From: Nonomuraea helvata
GTDB taxonomy: Bacteria; Actinomycetota; Actinomycetes; Streptosporangiales; Streptosporangiaceae
Direction of reading: 5' to 3'
Assembly: GCF_039535785.1 (NCBI RefSeq)
Contig: NZ_BAAAXV010000005.1
Location: 558,001-622,000 of the forward strand
DNA length: 64,000 nt
Program-made: the position numbers and the translations under genes
The notes under the pieces: generated by a model
Told to the model about the DNA's origin: nothing
Seen by the model: only the letters and a program-made list of their open reading frames with translations
Database searches by the model: none
Part shown: one piece after another, positions 24,775-34,143 of the stretch
Numbering within the stretch: position 1 is the stretch's first letter
Layout of the letters: every line of letters begins with the position of its first letter

Positions 24775-27700
24775 TCATGTACGCCACGTGACCTGGTCGA
24801 ACACGGCGGTGGCCAGGACGTCCTGGCTCCCGGAGGTCACGGCCAGGCCCGCGTAGTACGGGGCGTCGCCGAAGCCCGCCAGAGTGTCCTCCCCCACCGT
24901 CGTCCAGGTCTCGCCGTCGCCCGACACGGAGGCGGTGAAGACCAGGCCGGCGCGCCGCAGCCGCAGCCACAGCGGGGCACCGGAGAACGACGGGCCGTTC
25001 ACCGCCGCCGCGCTGCCGGCCACCTTGGCCCGCCTGATCAACTGGCACACGCCGCTCCCCCCTGCGGTCACCACCGTGCCGGCCATCAGGTCGAAGGGAT
25101 TGAGGGACTTCGCCATCACCACCCCGACGCGCCCGGGTGCGCCGGTCGGCCGGGTCAGCCGGGCGGTGAACTCCGCGTCCCCGGCGAGCGGCACGTACGC
25201 GAACTGGGCGCTCGCGCCCTGCCCGTTGACGTTGAGATCGGCGCCCGCGCCGCGCACGATGAAGACCCCGTCGTCGTGATGGGTGATCCCCGGCATGCGG
25301 ACGCTCACCACACCGTACGCGCCGAGGAGGCGCTCGTCGTGGACCACGTCGCCGAGGTCGCGGTACGCCCAGGGGCCGGGTGGGGCGGCGGCGACGGTCA
25401 ACGCGAGTACCGCCGTGCCCGAGCCCTTCGCGTTCTCCGCCGTCAGCCGGACGGAGTACTCGCCCCCCGTGGCCGGAATGCCGGAGAGGACACCGGTTCG
25501 GGGATCGAGGCTCAGCCCGTCGGGCAGCCCCGTCGCCGTGAACCGTACGGGGTCGCCCGTCGCGCGCACGACAAGGCGGAACGGCCGTACGGCGTTGCCG
25601 TACGCGGTCTTCGGGACGGACAGCGCGGGAGCCCCGGACGGCTCGGGCATCCGGGTGCTCACCGGGCGCGAACGCGGCCCCGTTCCGGCCGCGTTCGCGC
25701 GCGCGACGACGTAGTGGTACGTGTTCCCGGGCACGCCGGTGGCGTCCCTGAACCGGGCCCGGGTCCCGAAGCCGACCGGCGCGACGCCGGTGGCCAGCAC
25801 CCGGTACGGGCCGCGCTCGGTGTCCCTGCGCCACACCGTGTACCGCCCGGACAGGTCGTCGTCGCGCCACTCGAGCTCGATCGCGGAGTCGTCGCCTGTC
25901 GCCCGTACCTCGCTCACGCCGCTCTGCGGCTCCGGGACCGACCAGCTGGTGCCCCGAGCCTGGATCGTCACGTTGTCGAAGCACGCCGTACCGGTCTCCG
26001 CATAGTCCTCCGCGACCCCCAGGCACGAGGTGAAGGCGAGCCCCACCAGAGCGTGCTCGCCCAGTGGCAGTTCGTCCGCCCCCACCTTCGTCCACTCGTG
26101 TCCGTCCGGTGAGATCTCTCCCGTGAGGAGCGTTCCCTTGCGGGTGATCCGCACCCAGTAGGGCATCCGTAGCCGGTAGCCGTCACCGGCGGCCTCCACA
26201 TACGGGCATTCCAACGGCGTCGCCGACTCGGGCAGCGGCCCCAGCTCGGAGATCGGGAAGGCGGCGTTCGTGGTGATCGACGGGCGCTGCGACGGCGGCA
26301 CGGGCAGGGAGCCGGTGCCGCGCGTGGTGCCGCCGGGCTTGGCCCGTACCGTCCACACCCCGCTCCAGGCGTGCAGCGGCAGGCCCTGCAGCAGCATCGC
26401 CGCGTGCGGGGCCCCCGCTTCCAGCGAGCCGCGCACCATGACGCCCACCTGGGAGTACTGCGAGCTGAGCGGGTATACGACCCGGGCCGTGACGGCGCCG
26501 TCCCCCGACAGCGGCAACCAGGCGAAGCGGAAGGAGTCGGCGTCCGCGGCGATTCCGGTGCCGCCCGCCTCCATGGTGATGCGCTCGCCGTCGTACCCCG
26601 TCGAGCCCTTCGGCCGTGCCTCGCCGATGTCATCGGTATGCCACGGAGCGGGCAGTCCGCGGGCGGCCACGACGGGCAGCGACCGAGGCCCGGCGCCTTG
26701 TCCGCCCGCCGCCGCGACCGTGTACGCGTACGCACGGCCGGCGGCCGTGGTGCGGTCGGTGTACGAGGTCGCGGTGAGCCCGTCCACGAGCAGCGTGTAC
26801 GCGTCGGAGCCCGGCTCCTTCCGCCACACCGCGTAGGTCCGCGCCCCGACGACCGCCGGCCAGACCAGGTCGATCCCCGCCTCTCCGGCCGCCGCCGTCA
26901 CACCTGCGGGAGCGGTGGGCGCCGCCGGCATGCCGGAGCCGCGTTCCGTACCGGCGAAGGTGAGGGTGCCCCATGACGGGTGGTCGTCGTCGTAGCCCTC
27001 GACCACGCGTGTCCCACCCGCACCCCGGAAGATCACCTTCTCGGTGCAGGGGGCCGACTTGCCGAGGCGTCCCACATAGTGGGCGTACGCCATCTCCCAC
27101 AGGGGCCGGAACACTCCGCGCTGCCGGTCGGAGACGGCCGTCTTGATGTATTTGCCGGTGCGGTCGAGGTCGGCTGTGAACGGCACGGAGTCGTCGCCGA
27201 GGTTGTAGCGGGCGAAGTACTCGAAATTGGCGAGGATCCGGTCGCCGGCGAAGCCGAAGAGGTCCACGCCCTGCTGCCAGGCGACCTGGGCCGCGTCCGC
27301 GAGCAGGCCGACCGCGAGCTGCTCGTGGGGCTGGTCGCGACCGGACTCCTGGCCCTGCCCGGCGGCGGTGACGATGCGGTGGAGCACGGAGCCGTTGCCG
27401 GCCCCGGCCGTCGCGAACCGCATGGCATCCTCGAACATCACCCGGTCGTCGCAGAACACCGCGATGGCAAGGACCGTGCGGAGTGCGGCGAGGTCCCAGT
27501 TGCCGTTGGCGTACAGGCAGTAGCCGGACACCGCCGGGTACCAGACCTCGGCAAAGGAACCGGCGCAGCGCCGCACCGACGCCTCAGGCCAGCCGTCGTA
27601 GCCGCTGTGCCGGAGGATCTCGGCGGCGTTGACGAGCTTGAAACCCTGGAGTCCTGCGCCGAGCTGCCCGTCCGCGCCGGTGATGCCGGTGAGGGAGGCG

Positions 27701-28134
27701 GCCCAGGCATCGAGGATGTCGCGGGCCTTGTCGGCGTGGCGGACATCGCCGGTGATCGCCCACATCAGGGCGTTCTGGTACGCGGCGGCCGCGTCGGCGG
27801 CGGCCTGGTTCGCGAAGTTGGTGGGACCGCGGCCCCAGGTCGTGATCTGTCCGGTGTTCTGGACGGCGTAGGTGTGCTGGGAGCGGGCGTGAGCGGCCAT
27901 GGCGGCGAAGCCCGAGGCGATCGGGTCGCGTCCGGCCGCGACCGCGGAGCTCATCCGGTCCAGATCCGCGCGGGAGTGGAGCAGCCCGGGATGCGCGAAC
28001 GCCTTTTCCGCGGTCGACGCTTCATCCGTGTCCAGGGCCCACGCGGGCGTGGCGGATGCGGGCAGCAGCCCGCTTCCCGCCACGGCCGCCAGCCCCGCCG
28101 CACCGAAAAACGACCGTCGGCTGAGGGGAAGCAC
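24775..28134 (-). CDS. Tat-exported alginate lyase-like polysaccharide-degrading multidomain protein
   Basis: GTG 28134 has AAGGAG 6 nt upstream and gives 1,119 residues. A twin-arginine signal (LSRRSFFGAAGLAAVAG) leads into an alpha/alpha-barrel alginate-lyase-type domain (~45-410), with QNTGQITTWGRGPTNFANQA and NGNWDLAALRTVLAIAVF. Next come a fibronectin III domain, a DUF1349/laminin-G-like module, a second Fn3, an Ig-like putative binding domain (LPDGLSLDPRTGVLSGIPAT) and a second DUF1349-like module. It is an extracellular enzyme for uronate or related polysaccharides; the substrate is not predictable. The gene directly upstream encodes another, truncated, Tat substrate. Confidence 0.85.
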   Translation of the reverse strand: MLPLSRRSFFGAAGLAAVAGSGLLPASATPAWALDTDEASTAEKAFAHPGLLHSRADLDRMSSAVAAGRDPIASGFAAMAAHARSQHTYAVQNTGQITTWGRGPTNFANQAAADAAAAYQNALMWAITGDVRHADKARDILDAWAASLTGITGADGQLGAGLQGFKLVNAAEILRHSGYDGWPEASVRRCAGSFAEVWYPAVSGYCLYANGNWDLAALRTVLAIAVFCDDRVMFEDAMRFATAGAGNGSVLHRIVTAAGQGQESGRDQPHEQLAVGLLADAAQVAWQQGVDLFGFAGDRILANFEYFARYNLGDDSVPFTADLDRTGKYIKTAVSDRQRGVFRPLWEMAYAHYVGRLGKSAPCTEKVIFRGAGGTRVVEGYDDDHPSWGTLTFAGTERGSGMPAAPTAPAGVTAAAGEAGIDLVWPAVVGARTYAVWRKEPGSDAYTLLVDGLTATSYTDRTTAAGRAYAYTVAAAGGQGAGPRSLPVVAARGLPAPWHTDDIGEARPKGSTGYDGERITMEAGGTGIAADADSFRFAWLPLSGDGAVTARVVYPLSSQYSQVGVMVRGSLEAGAPHAAMLLQGLPLHAWSGVWTVRAKPGGTTRGTGSLPVPPSQRPSITTNAAFPISELGPLPESATPLECPYVEAAGDGYRLRMPYWVRITRKGTLLTGEISPDGHEWTKVGADELPLGEHALVGLAFTSCLGVAEDYAETGTACFDNVTIQARGTSWSVPEPQSGVSEVRATGDDSAIELEWRDDDLSGRYTVWRRDTERGPYRVLATGVAPVGFGTRARFRDATGVPGNTYHYVVARANAAGTGPRSRPVSTRMPEPSGAPALSVPKTAYGNAVRPFRLVVRATGDPVRFTATGLPDGLSLDPRTGVLSGIPATGGEYSVRLTAENAKGSGTAVLALTVAAAPPGPWAYRDLGDVVHDERLLGAYGVVSVRMPGITHHDDGVFIVRGAGADLNVNGQGASAQFAYVPLAGDAEFTARLTRPTGAPGRVGVVMAKSLNPFDLMAGTVVTAGGSGVCQLIRRAKVAGSAAAVNGPSFSGAPLWLRLRRAGLVFTASVSGDGETWTTVGEDTLAGFGDAPYYAGLAVTSGSQDVLATAVFDQVTWRT

Positions 28135-28151
28135 AGACGACTCCTTCTTGC

Positions 28152-28517
28152 TCAGACGGGGTGCGACATGGTGAGGGTGAGCGTCTTCGTCGCCGTGCCG
28201 TTGATGTCGAGGGTGGCGACCGAGGTGTTCCGGACGATGCCGGAGCCCGTCTTCTCGTTGATGATCTTCGTCAGGCCTCGGAGGACAGGTACCGGTTGCC
28301 ATCGGCCGTTCGGAGTACGCGCCTTGACGGAGAAACTCGCGTTGGCCGGGGCTCCGGCCGGGACGGGGTACACCACGAGCCGGTCGGCTGCCTCGGGCCT
28401 GTCGTCCGCGTTCGCGGTGCCAGTCACCGTGCTGATCAGGGAGTATGCGGCGGCGGTGGTGTCCGCGGCCTGGATGAAGGTGCGCCGGGTGAGCCCGTTG
28501 CCGTGGGGGTCGGTCAT
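28152..28517 (-). CDS. Tat-exported N-terminal fragment of a GH28/pectin lyase-like protein, probably truncated
   Basis: ATG 28517 gives 121 residues. A Tat signal (LTRRTFIQAADTTAAAYSLI) leads into YPVPAGAPANASFSVKARTP and VATLDINGTATKTLTL. This is the small beta domain that precedes the catalytic helix of secreted polygalacturonase-like proteins. The catalytic part is missing and the gene stops 18 bp before the alginate lyase-like gene. It could be a relic or a separately exported module. Confidence 0.5.
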   Translation of the reverse strand: MTDPHGNGLTRRTFIQAADTTAAAYSLISTVTGTANADDRPEAADRLVVYPVPAGAPANASFSVKARTPNGRWQPVPVLRGLTKIINEKTGSGIVRNTSVATLDINGTATKTLTLTMSHPV

Positions 28518-28940
28518 TGGGGGGTTTCCTTGCCGGGTAGAAACCGTTCTCTAGATCTGGTGTAGGTATATCGCGGATGTCTCACGAAAAGAAACCGCTT
28601 GACCAAGACCGTCTCACCAGCTAGGTTCCAGGCCTGTGCGCGAAGCCCGACCGAGGGGAAACCGCCCCGCTCCGCAACCGCCACCCATTTCCGAAACCGG
28701 TGTCTACATCCACACAGGCATGATCATCGCTGAGCCTGGTGAGAGTCGCCCCGCTTCGCTCAATCGCCTCTTGTCAATGGCCGAATGATGCGTGGCGCCG
28801 CCGGTGGCCAGGTTGAGGTCCCCGGGTTCCCATGGGTCGAAGGGCCGGGGTGAGCCGATGCCGAGCGCGATGAGGCCGTGGAACGTGCCCGCGCCGTCCG
28901 GTCCGACGGCGCAGCGGAGGCGGCGACGTCGAACTTTGCT
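28518..28940. other. intergenic region upstream of the Tat-protein genes
   Basis: No gene is seen. The part nearest 28518 should hold the promoter of the two exported polysaccharide-related genes. It contains two gaaaccg boxes (near 28592 and 28696), but no defined operator can be named. Confidence 0.35.
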
Positions 28941-28957
28941 GCAGGATTCGCACCTGC
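28941..28957 (-). other. tRNA T-arm-like fragment
   Basis: On the reverse strand GCAGG-TGCGAAT-CCTGC forms a perfect 5-bp stem with a 7-nt loop, one base from the canonical TTCGAAT loop, preceded by CGGTC as in tRNA variable regions. No acceptor, D or anticodon arm can be folded around it, so it is at most a tRNA 3'-end remnant such as an old integration site. Confidence 0.25.
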
Positions 28958-28967
28958 GACCGTCAGA

Positions 28968-29240
28968 TCAGACCTCCGGCCGCCGATCGCGGCCTGGGTG
29001 AGTTAACCGATCCGTTCGTGGCCGGTGCACGAAGTCGTTGATCGAGCGGAGGTTGAGCTGTCTCCCGACGTTGTGACCGGGTTCGTTGGCGGTGGCCTCC
29101 TTGGGTGCGTGGCCGTCGAACGCGATTTCCAGACGCCAGCCGTCACGCTGCAGGATGACCGTGGGGCCGGAGGATCGCGGGACGGTCTGCACGTCCCAGC
29201 CGTGTCGGTGCGCTCGGTGGGCAAGTGCGTGTGGATTCAC
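28968..29240 (-). CDS. small hypothetical protein (90 aa)
   Basis: GTG 29240 is preceded by AAGGAG. The N-terminal half looks folded (HALAHRAHRHGWDVQTVPRS, then PTVILQRDGWRLEIAFDGHA: helix then two amphipathic strands). The tail is basic and may be disordered. The family is not recognised. Confidence 0.5.
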   Translation of the reverse strand: MNPHALAHRAHRHGWDVQTVPRSSGPTVILQRDGWRLEIAFDGHAPKEATANEPGHNVGRQLNLRSINDFVHRPRTDRLTHPGRDRRPEV

Positions 29241-29725
29241 CGATTCGTACTCCTTGTTCGAACGGGTTTCCAGCGGAGTTGGCCTACGGACTGTCAGGGG
29301 GCGGATGCGATGGGTAGGCGGTTGGTTGATGCCCTCTATCGAGGGGACGATCGGAAGTCCGGTTTCGGTTCCATCGCGAGCTTTGATGGCGGACCACGTG
29401 CTCGCTCAAGGGACGGGTCTGCACCTTCCCGCTCGAACACGCTGCACACGCCCCCGCAAGTGCTCGGGCGCCGGGCCGAGGGCCGGTTCAGCAGGCTGCG
29501 CTACCGCAAAAACGGAAAAATGCACCACTAGTAATTTCCGGACCGCAGATTTAGCATCGGCGCTACCTGAACAGACACATCTGCCAACACTCGGGACGCA
29601 CGATCGCTCCCCGGCCCCTGCTGCCGGTTGCTCGCTATCGGCGACGCTGCAATGGGCGCAGCCGACCATCGCCGCCATTTCCGATTACCTCGCCGGGTGG
29701 TGTCCGGCTCGAACGGGAAAGCGCA
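29241..29725. other. intergenic region before the second P450
   Basis: No supported gene is seen. The frames open here are Arg/Pro/Ala-rich shadows. An A-rich patch (cgcaaaaacggaaaaatgca near 29510-29530) and atttagcatc near 29550 may contain the P450 promoter. Confidence 0.35.
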
Positions 29726-30934
29726 ATGAGTACATCCGAGCACGACACAACCCCGACGCCGACCTTCCCGATGGTGCGGTCCTGCCCGCTCGCACCGCCG
29801 GACGAGTATCAGCGGATGCGTGCCACCGCGCCGGTCGTCCGAGCCACCCTGCCCAACGGCGCACCGGTCTGGGCGGTCACCCGCCACGCCGAGGCGCGGC
29901 AGATCCTCAGTGACCCGAGGATCAGCTCGAACACCGGACGCCCCGAACGGCCGCGTGGACCCGACGACGATCGCCCCGACGACGGCTTCTTCGTCGATAT
30001 GGATCCGCCTGAGCACAGCCGGTTCCGGCGGTTGCTGATCTCCGAGCTCGGCGCCCGTCCGATGGACGCCATGCGGCCGGCGCTCCAGCGAATCGCCGAT
30101 ACGGCCATCGACGAGTTGCTGGCGGCCGGGGCGCCCGCCGACCTCGTCGGCATGTACGCGCGCCGGGTCCCGTCGCGGGTCCTCTGCGAGTTGTTCGGCA
30201 TCCCGGCCGGCGACCACGAGTTCTTCGAGTCGCGGCTGCGGATGTTGTCCGTCACGAGTATGAACCCGAGTGTGGCGGCCGAGGCGTCCAGAGACGTTCG
30301 CGGCTATCTGCGGGAACTCATCAGCAGCGCGGAGCGCGAACCGGACAACGGAATGATCCGGCGGCTGGCCGCCAGACACCTGCCCACCGGCGAGCTGACC
30401 ACGGACGAGCTGATCAACATGGGCTTTCTCATGCTGCTCGCGGGTTACGACTCACCGGCGAATACGATCTCGCTGGGCGTACTCACGCTGCTGCGGCACC
30501 CGGCGCAGCTCGCCGCGTTGCGCGCCGACCCCGGCCTGCTGCCGGGCGCGGTCGAGGAGCTGCTGCGCTTCCACTCGGTGCAGGACTGGGTCAGCTTCGA
30601 CCGGATCGCGGCCGACGACCTCGATATCGGCTCTGCGCGGATCCGCGCCGGTGATCGTTTGACGGTGCTGGCCGCATCCGCCAACCGTGATGCGCTGGCG
30701 TTCGAGAACCCCGACGAGTTCGACATCCGCCGGTCCGCCCACCACCACGTCGCCTTCGGCTACGGGATACACCAGTGCATCGGCCGCAACCTCGCCCGCG
30801 CCGAGCTGCAGATCGCCTTCGGCACGCTGCTGACCCGGATGCCGACGCTGCACCTGGCGATCGGGGTCGAAGACTTGCCCTTCGCCGACGATGCCCCGTT
30901 CTTCGGGCTGCACGCGATGCCTGTCGCCTGGTAG
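29726..30934 (+). CDS. cytochrome P450 (CYP105-like)
   Basis: The protein has 402 residues, a normal length. It has an I-helix LLAGYDSPANT (A-G-x-D-S, Ser replacing the usual Thr), ExxR in VEELLRF, and the haem loop FGYGIHQCIG (Cys351). It is a class I bacterial P450 needing ferredoxin, which is not encoded here. It stands alone, convergent with the epimerase gene 6 bp away, so it may be a xenobiotic or orphan biosynthetic oxidase. Confidence 0.93.
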   Translation: MSTSEHDTTPTPTFPMVRSCPLAPPDEYQRMRATAPVVRATLPNGAPVWAVTRHAEARQILSDPRISSNTGRPERPRGPDDDRPDDGFFVDMDPPEHSRFRRLLISELGARPMDAMRPALQRIADTAIDELLAAGAPADLVGMYARRVPSRVLCELFGIPAGDHEFFESRLRMLSVTSMNPSVAAEASRDVRGYLRELISSAEREPDNGMIRRLAARHLPTGELTTDELINMGFLMLLAGYDSPANTISLGVLTLLRHPAQLAALRADPGLLPGAVEELLRFHSVQDWVSFDRIAADDLDIGSARIRAGDRLTVLAASANRDALAFENPDEFDIRRSAHHHVAFGYGIHQCIGRNLARAELQIAFGTLLTRMPTLHLAIGVEDLPFADDAPFFGLHAMPVAW

Positions 30935-30940
30935 TGCCGC

Positions 30941-31948
30941 CTACGCGCCGGCGACATAGGCGTCCTCGGCCGCATAGGGGAACCAGACGTCGGGGCCGTG
31001 GCGAGCGATCAGATCAGGGAAGACGTCCTGCCAGCTGCCGCCGCCCGCCTCGGCCACGGCCACGGCGGCGACGGCCCATTCGATGTCCTGGCGCAGCGCG
31101 TCGTCGTAGGAGACGGCATGGCGGTACCCGAGCTCAGCACGGGCCCTGTCCATACTGAACACGATCGGCTCCGGCACATTCCACGGGTTGAAACCCAGCC
31201 CGTCCGGACGCGACGGGCCCGGGAAGGTGACGATCTCTGTCTCGTGGCCCATGACAGCGAAGATCCTGGCGCCGATCTCGGCGACGGTCAGCGGGTCATC
31301 GGCGATGTTGAGGACCCGGGCCGCCGGGTGCTGCGCGCACAGACAGATCAGCTCGGCGACGTTCGCGACCGCCGAGGTGGGGAACCGGCTCTGCCCGTCC
31401 TGGGCGAGCACGACGTGCGGCCGCTTGTCCAGCGCCCGCTTGATGAACGACCAGTGATCCAGCGACGTGCCGTACGGGCCGTGCAGCACGCCCGTCCGCA
31501 GAATGCTGACCGGCAGGCCGGGCGTCGCCAGCAGGTGTCGCTCCAGCGCCGCCTTCCCCGCCGCATAGATGTGGGCGTCGCGCTCGACCGTCGGCCACGT
31601 CTCCGGGATCGGCACCGGCAGGCCGGGAGCCTTGTAGACCGCTCCCGTCGAGATGACCACCAGCGAGCCGACGCGGCCGGCCAACTGGGCGAGTTGCGCA
31701 GCATGGTGCGGGGCGAACGCGACCGTGTCCACGACCAGATCGTGGCCCTCGAGGGCATTGAGCAGCGCCTCGGTGTCGTTCCGGTCGACCTGGACCGACA
31801 CCACCCCGTCCGGCTCCGAGGCGTCCGGACGGGGCCGGCGGTGCCCCAGGGTCACCGCGTACCCGGCCTCGGTGAGTCGGGCGGCTGTGGCCCGGCCGAT
31901 CTGCCCCGTGCCTCCGATGATGAAGGCCCTTCGGTCGTGAACCGTCAC
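30941..31948 (-). CDS. NAD-dependent epimerase/dehydratase (extended SDR)
   Basis: The start is GTG 31948; TTG 31951 is possible and no RBS is clear. The 335-residue product has the Rossmann motif GGTGQIGRATA, an STGAVYKAPG segment where extended SDRs carry the catalytic Ser, and HIYAAGKAALE supplying the YxxxK-equivalent region. It resembles nucleoside-sugar or isoflavone reductase-type epimerases. The substrate is unknown. Confidence 0.82.
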   Translation of the reverse strand: MTVHDRRAFIIGGTGQIGRATAARLTEAGYAVTLGHRRPRPDASEPDGVVSVQVDRNDTEALLNALEGHDLVVDTVAFAPHHAAQLAQLAGRVGSLVVISTGAVYKAPGLPVPIPETWPTVERDAHIYAAGKAALERHLLATPGLPVSILRTGVLHGPYGTSLDHWSFIKRALDKRPHVVLAQDGQSRFPTSAVANVAELICLCAQHPAARVLNIADDPLTVAEIGARIFAVMGHETEIVTFPGPSRPDGLGFNPWNVPEPIVFSMDRARAELGYRHAVSYDDALRQDIEWAVAAVAVAEAGGGSWQDVFPDLIARHGPDVWFPYAAEDAYVAGA

Positions 31949-32046
31949 CAATCGATCTTAACCCGCTGCGGTCGAAACCCCAGGTTCCTCAAGAACGAGC
32001 ACCAACGCGGCCAACCGTCAGGATCACCATGGTGCGGTCGGGGTGA

Positions 32047-33354
32047 TCAGGTGGCCTTGCCGTCGGCGATGTAGAGGTTCATGTCGGTGAAGTCGAGGGT
32101 GATGTTGTAGGGCTTGAAGAAGCAGTGGAAGAAGGCGGCTCGCACGTCGAACCCGAGGGAGGCGCGCTCGGCCTGTGGGTGCGTCTCGCAGTAGATCTCC
32201 TTGGCGGCGGCGCCGCCGAGGCGGATCTCCTTCGGGTAGCAGGGGTAGGTGACGGCTGGGTGGCTGTGGGCGAAAGTCCCGATCGGGCGGCCGTAGTCGC
32301 TGCGGATCCCCAACTGCTCGGCCGTGTCCCCGAACACGACCGCGGCCATCTCGCCCCTTCCGCCGAAGTTCACGCCCACCACCCCTGTGCCGGAGCCGGC
32401 GACGCCGGCGATGCTGCCCCTGCTGTGCAGATATTGCTCACGGGCCAGCCACAGCGGCAGGGGCTCCGCGCCCGCTCGGGTAGCGGCGGCGCGTACCTTA
32501 CTGGCCGTTTCGGGGGTTCTGCGGCGCAGGATCAGCGACCGGCCCGCGTAGTCAAAGGTGGTCAGCAAGTGGTAGAAGACCCACGTGCCGATCAGGCCGT
32601 CGCTGTCGGTGTCGACATCCTCGCCCGACTCCGTCGACGACCAGCCCACGGGGACGTTGCGCAGTTCGATGCCGCCCAGCTTGAAGGAGTCCAGTATCCC
32701 GTAGTACGCCCATATGACGCCGTTCTCGTACTCGATGCTCTGACTGGCGACGGGGCTCAGCCCGGCCTCCTTGGCCACCGACGCGCGCATGCTCATACTC
32801 GGGGCGCCGGTGTAGAACGTGAAGCGCTTCGGCGGTCCGCCGTTGACCGAGGCCTCCACCAGTGGAATCGGGTCCATCTGCTGGAATGGCACCCGCGCGA
32901 GGTCGCCGTGGATCTGATACGGCTCGCCGCGGACCGCCGCGAACCATTTGGCGTAGGCTTCCTCGCCGGCCGCTTTCCAGCGTGGTGCGGACAGGGAGAA
33001 TTTGTCCTGCCGGATGTAGCAGTCGGCCAGGAAGTAGTTGGCGTCCTTGTCGTCGGGCGCCAGCTCGATGGCCATCTTGAGGTACTTTTCGGCGTCGGAG
33101 AACTGGTTGGCCAGGAGCCCGACATAGCCGCGCCGGCGGGCCGCGTGCAGGTTCGTGGGGTCCTTTTTCAGGATCTCCTCGTACGCGCGGCCGGCCTGCT
33201 CGAACTTGCCCGCCTTGAACAGCGCGTCCGCGTCACCGCTGCCGGCCAGCGCCCTGGCCGCCCCGCCCAACAGCGGCGCCGTCGCGGCGGCACCGGCCAG
33301 CACCGCGGCGCCTCGCAACACCGAACGCCGATCCCATTCTCCGTCATTTACCAA
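32047..33354 (-). CDS. Tat-exported TPR plus retropepsin-like protein lacking the catalytic Asp
   Basis: TTG 33354 has GGGGAGAAGG upstream and gives 435 residues. A Tat signal (WDRRSVLRGAAVLAGAAATA) is followed by two to three TPR units (~45-125; FKAGKFEQAGRAYEEILKKD). Then comes a duplicated retropepsin-like beta domain: PPKRFTFYTGAPSMSM, DSDGLIGTWVFYHLLTTFDY, and a second lobe with VVGVNFGGRGE. In active members the first motif is D-T-G. Here it is Y-T-G (Tyr181), so peptidase activity is unlikely. It may be a binding protein at the cell surface. Confidence 0.7.
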   Translation of the reverse strand: MVNDGEWDRRSVLRGAAVLAGAAATAPLLGGAARALAGSGDADALFKAGKFEQAGRAYEEILKKDPTNLHAARRRGYVGLLANQFSDAEKYLKMAIELAPDDKDANYFLADCYIRQDKFSLSAPRWKAAGEEAYAKWFAAVRGEPYQIHGDLARVPFQQMDPIPLVEASVNGGPPKRFTFYTGAPSMSMRASVAKEAGLSPVASQSIEYENGVIWAYYGILDSFKLGGIELRNVPVGWSSTESGEDVDTDSDGLIGTWVFYHLLTTFDYAGRSLILRRRTPETASKVRAAATRAGAEPLPLWLAREQYLHSRGSIAGVAGSGTGVVGVNFGGRGEMAAVVFGDTAEQLGIRSDYGRPIGTFAHSHPAVTYPCYPKEIRLGGAAAKEIYCETHPQAERASLGFDVRAAFFHCFFKPYNITLDFTDMNLYIADGKAT

Positions 33355-33414
33355 CGCCTTCTCCCCTTCATGATCACTTTCGTCGGAACGACCGGTGGCC
33401 TCGCGCCGGGTGTG

Positions 33415-34107
33415 TCAGTCGGCCAGCGCGAAGCCGGCCGCCGCCTCCGCGTGCAGCCGAGCGCTCGGCAGCACCGGGATGGCGGTGTCCTTCTCACTGA
33501 TCAGCAGCTCGATCTCCGTACAGCCGAGGATGACGCCTTCCGCGCCGTCGGCTGCGAGATCATCGATGATCCGGGCGTAGGCGTCCCTGGACGATTCCCG
33601 GATCACCCCGCGCACCAGTTCGTCGAAGATCACGCGATGGACCAGTTCCCGCTGCTCACGCCGCGGGACGACCACGTCGAATCCGTGGGCGGCCAGCCGG
33701 TCCCGGTAGAAGGGCTGCTCCATGGTGAAGCGCGTGCCCAGCAGACCGACCTTGCGCATCCCCCTGGCGCGGACCTCGGCGCCCACGGCGTCGGCGATGT
33801 GCAGCACGGGCACGCTCGCGGCCCGCGCCACGTCGTCGCTCACCCGGCTGAAGGTGTTGCTGCAGATGAGCAGGACCTCGGCGCCGAGATCCTCCAATTT
33901 CCTGCCCGCACCGGTCAGCAACGTACTCACCTCGTCCCAGCGGTCGGCGAAGATGAGCTCCTCGACGGTCGTGTAGTCGACCGACCAGATGAGGCTGTCG
34001 GCGGAATGGCTGCCGCCGAGCCGCTCGCGTACCCGCTGGTTGATGATCTGGTAGTAGATCACCGTCGATTCCCAGCTCAACCCGCCGATGAGACCGATGG
34101 CGCGCAT
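33415..34107 (-). CDS. aspartate/glutamate racemase family protein
   Basis: ATG 34107 follows CGGAG and gives 230 residues; a GTG at 34122 is also open. Family blocks are IGLIGGLSWESTVIYYQIIN, LLICSNTFSRV and GVILGCTEIELLI. The second catalytic Cys is present in GCTE. At the first site the sequence is CSNT, so the residue aligned with the usual Cys of CNT is Ser, as in the Thr-containing E. coli YgeA-type racemases. Activity on some amino acid is plausible but its direction may be restricted. It lies downstream of a MurF and Ddl pair on the same strand. Confidence 0.85.
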   Translation of the reverse strand: MRAIGLIGGLSWESTVIYYQIINQRVRERLGGSHSADSLIWSVDYTTVEELIFADRWDEVSTLLTGAGRKLEDLGAEVLLICSNTFSRVSDDVARAASVPVLHIADAVGAEVRARGMRKVGLLGTRFTMEQPFYRDRLAAHGFDVVVPRREQRELVHRVIFDELVRGVIRESSRDAYARIIDDLAADGAEGVILGCTEIELLISEKDTAIPVLPSARLHAEAAAGFALAD

Positions 34108-34143
34108 GGAACTCCGTTTCACTAGCTTGTGTCGGCAGGTAGG

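Noticed and set aside
32125..34125. 666-codon forward open frame over the retropepsin-like and racemase genes
   Set aside because: Antisense shadow spanning two well-supported reverse genes.
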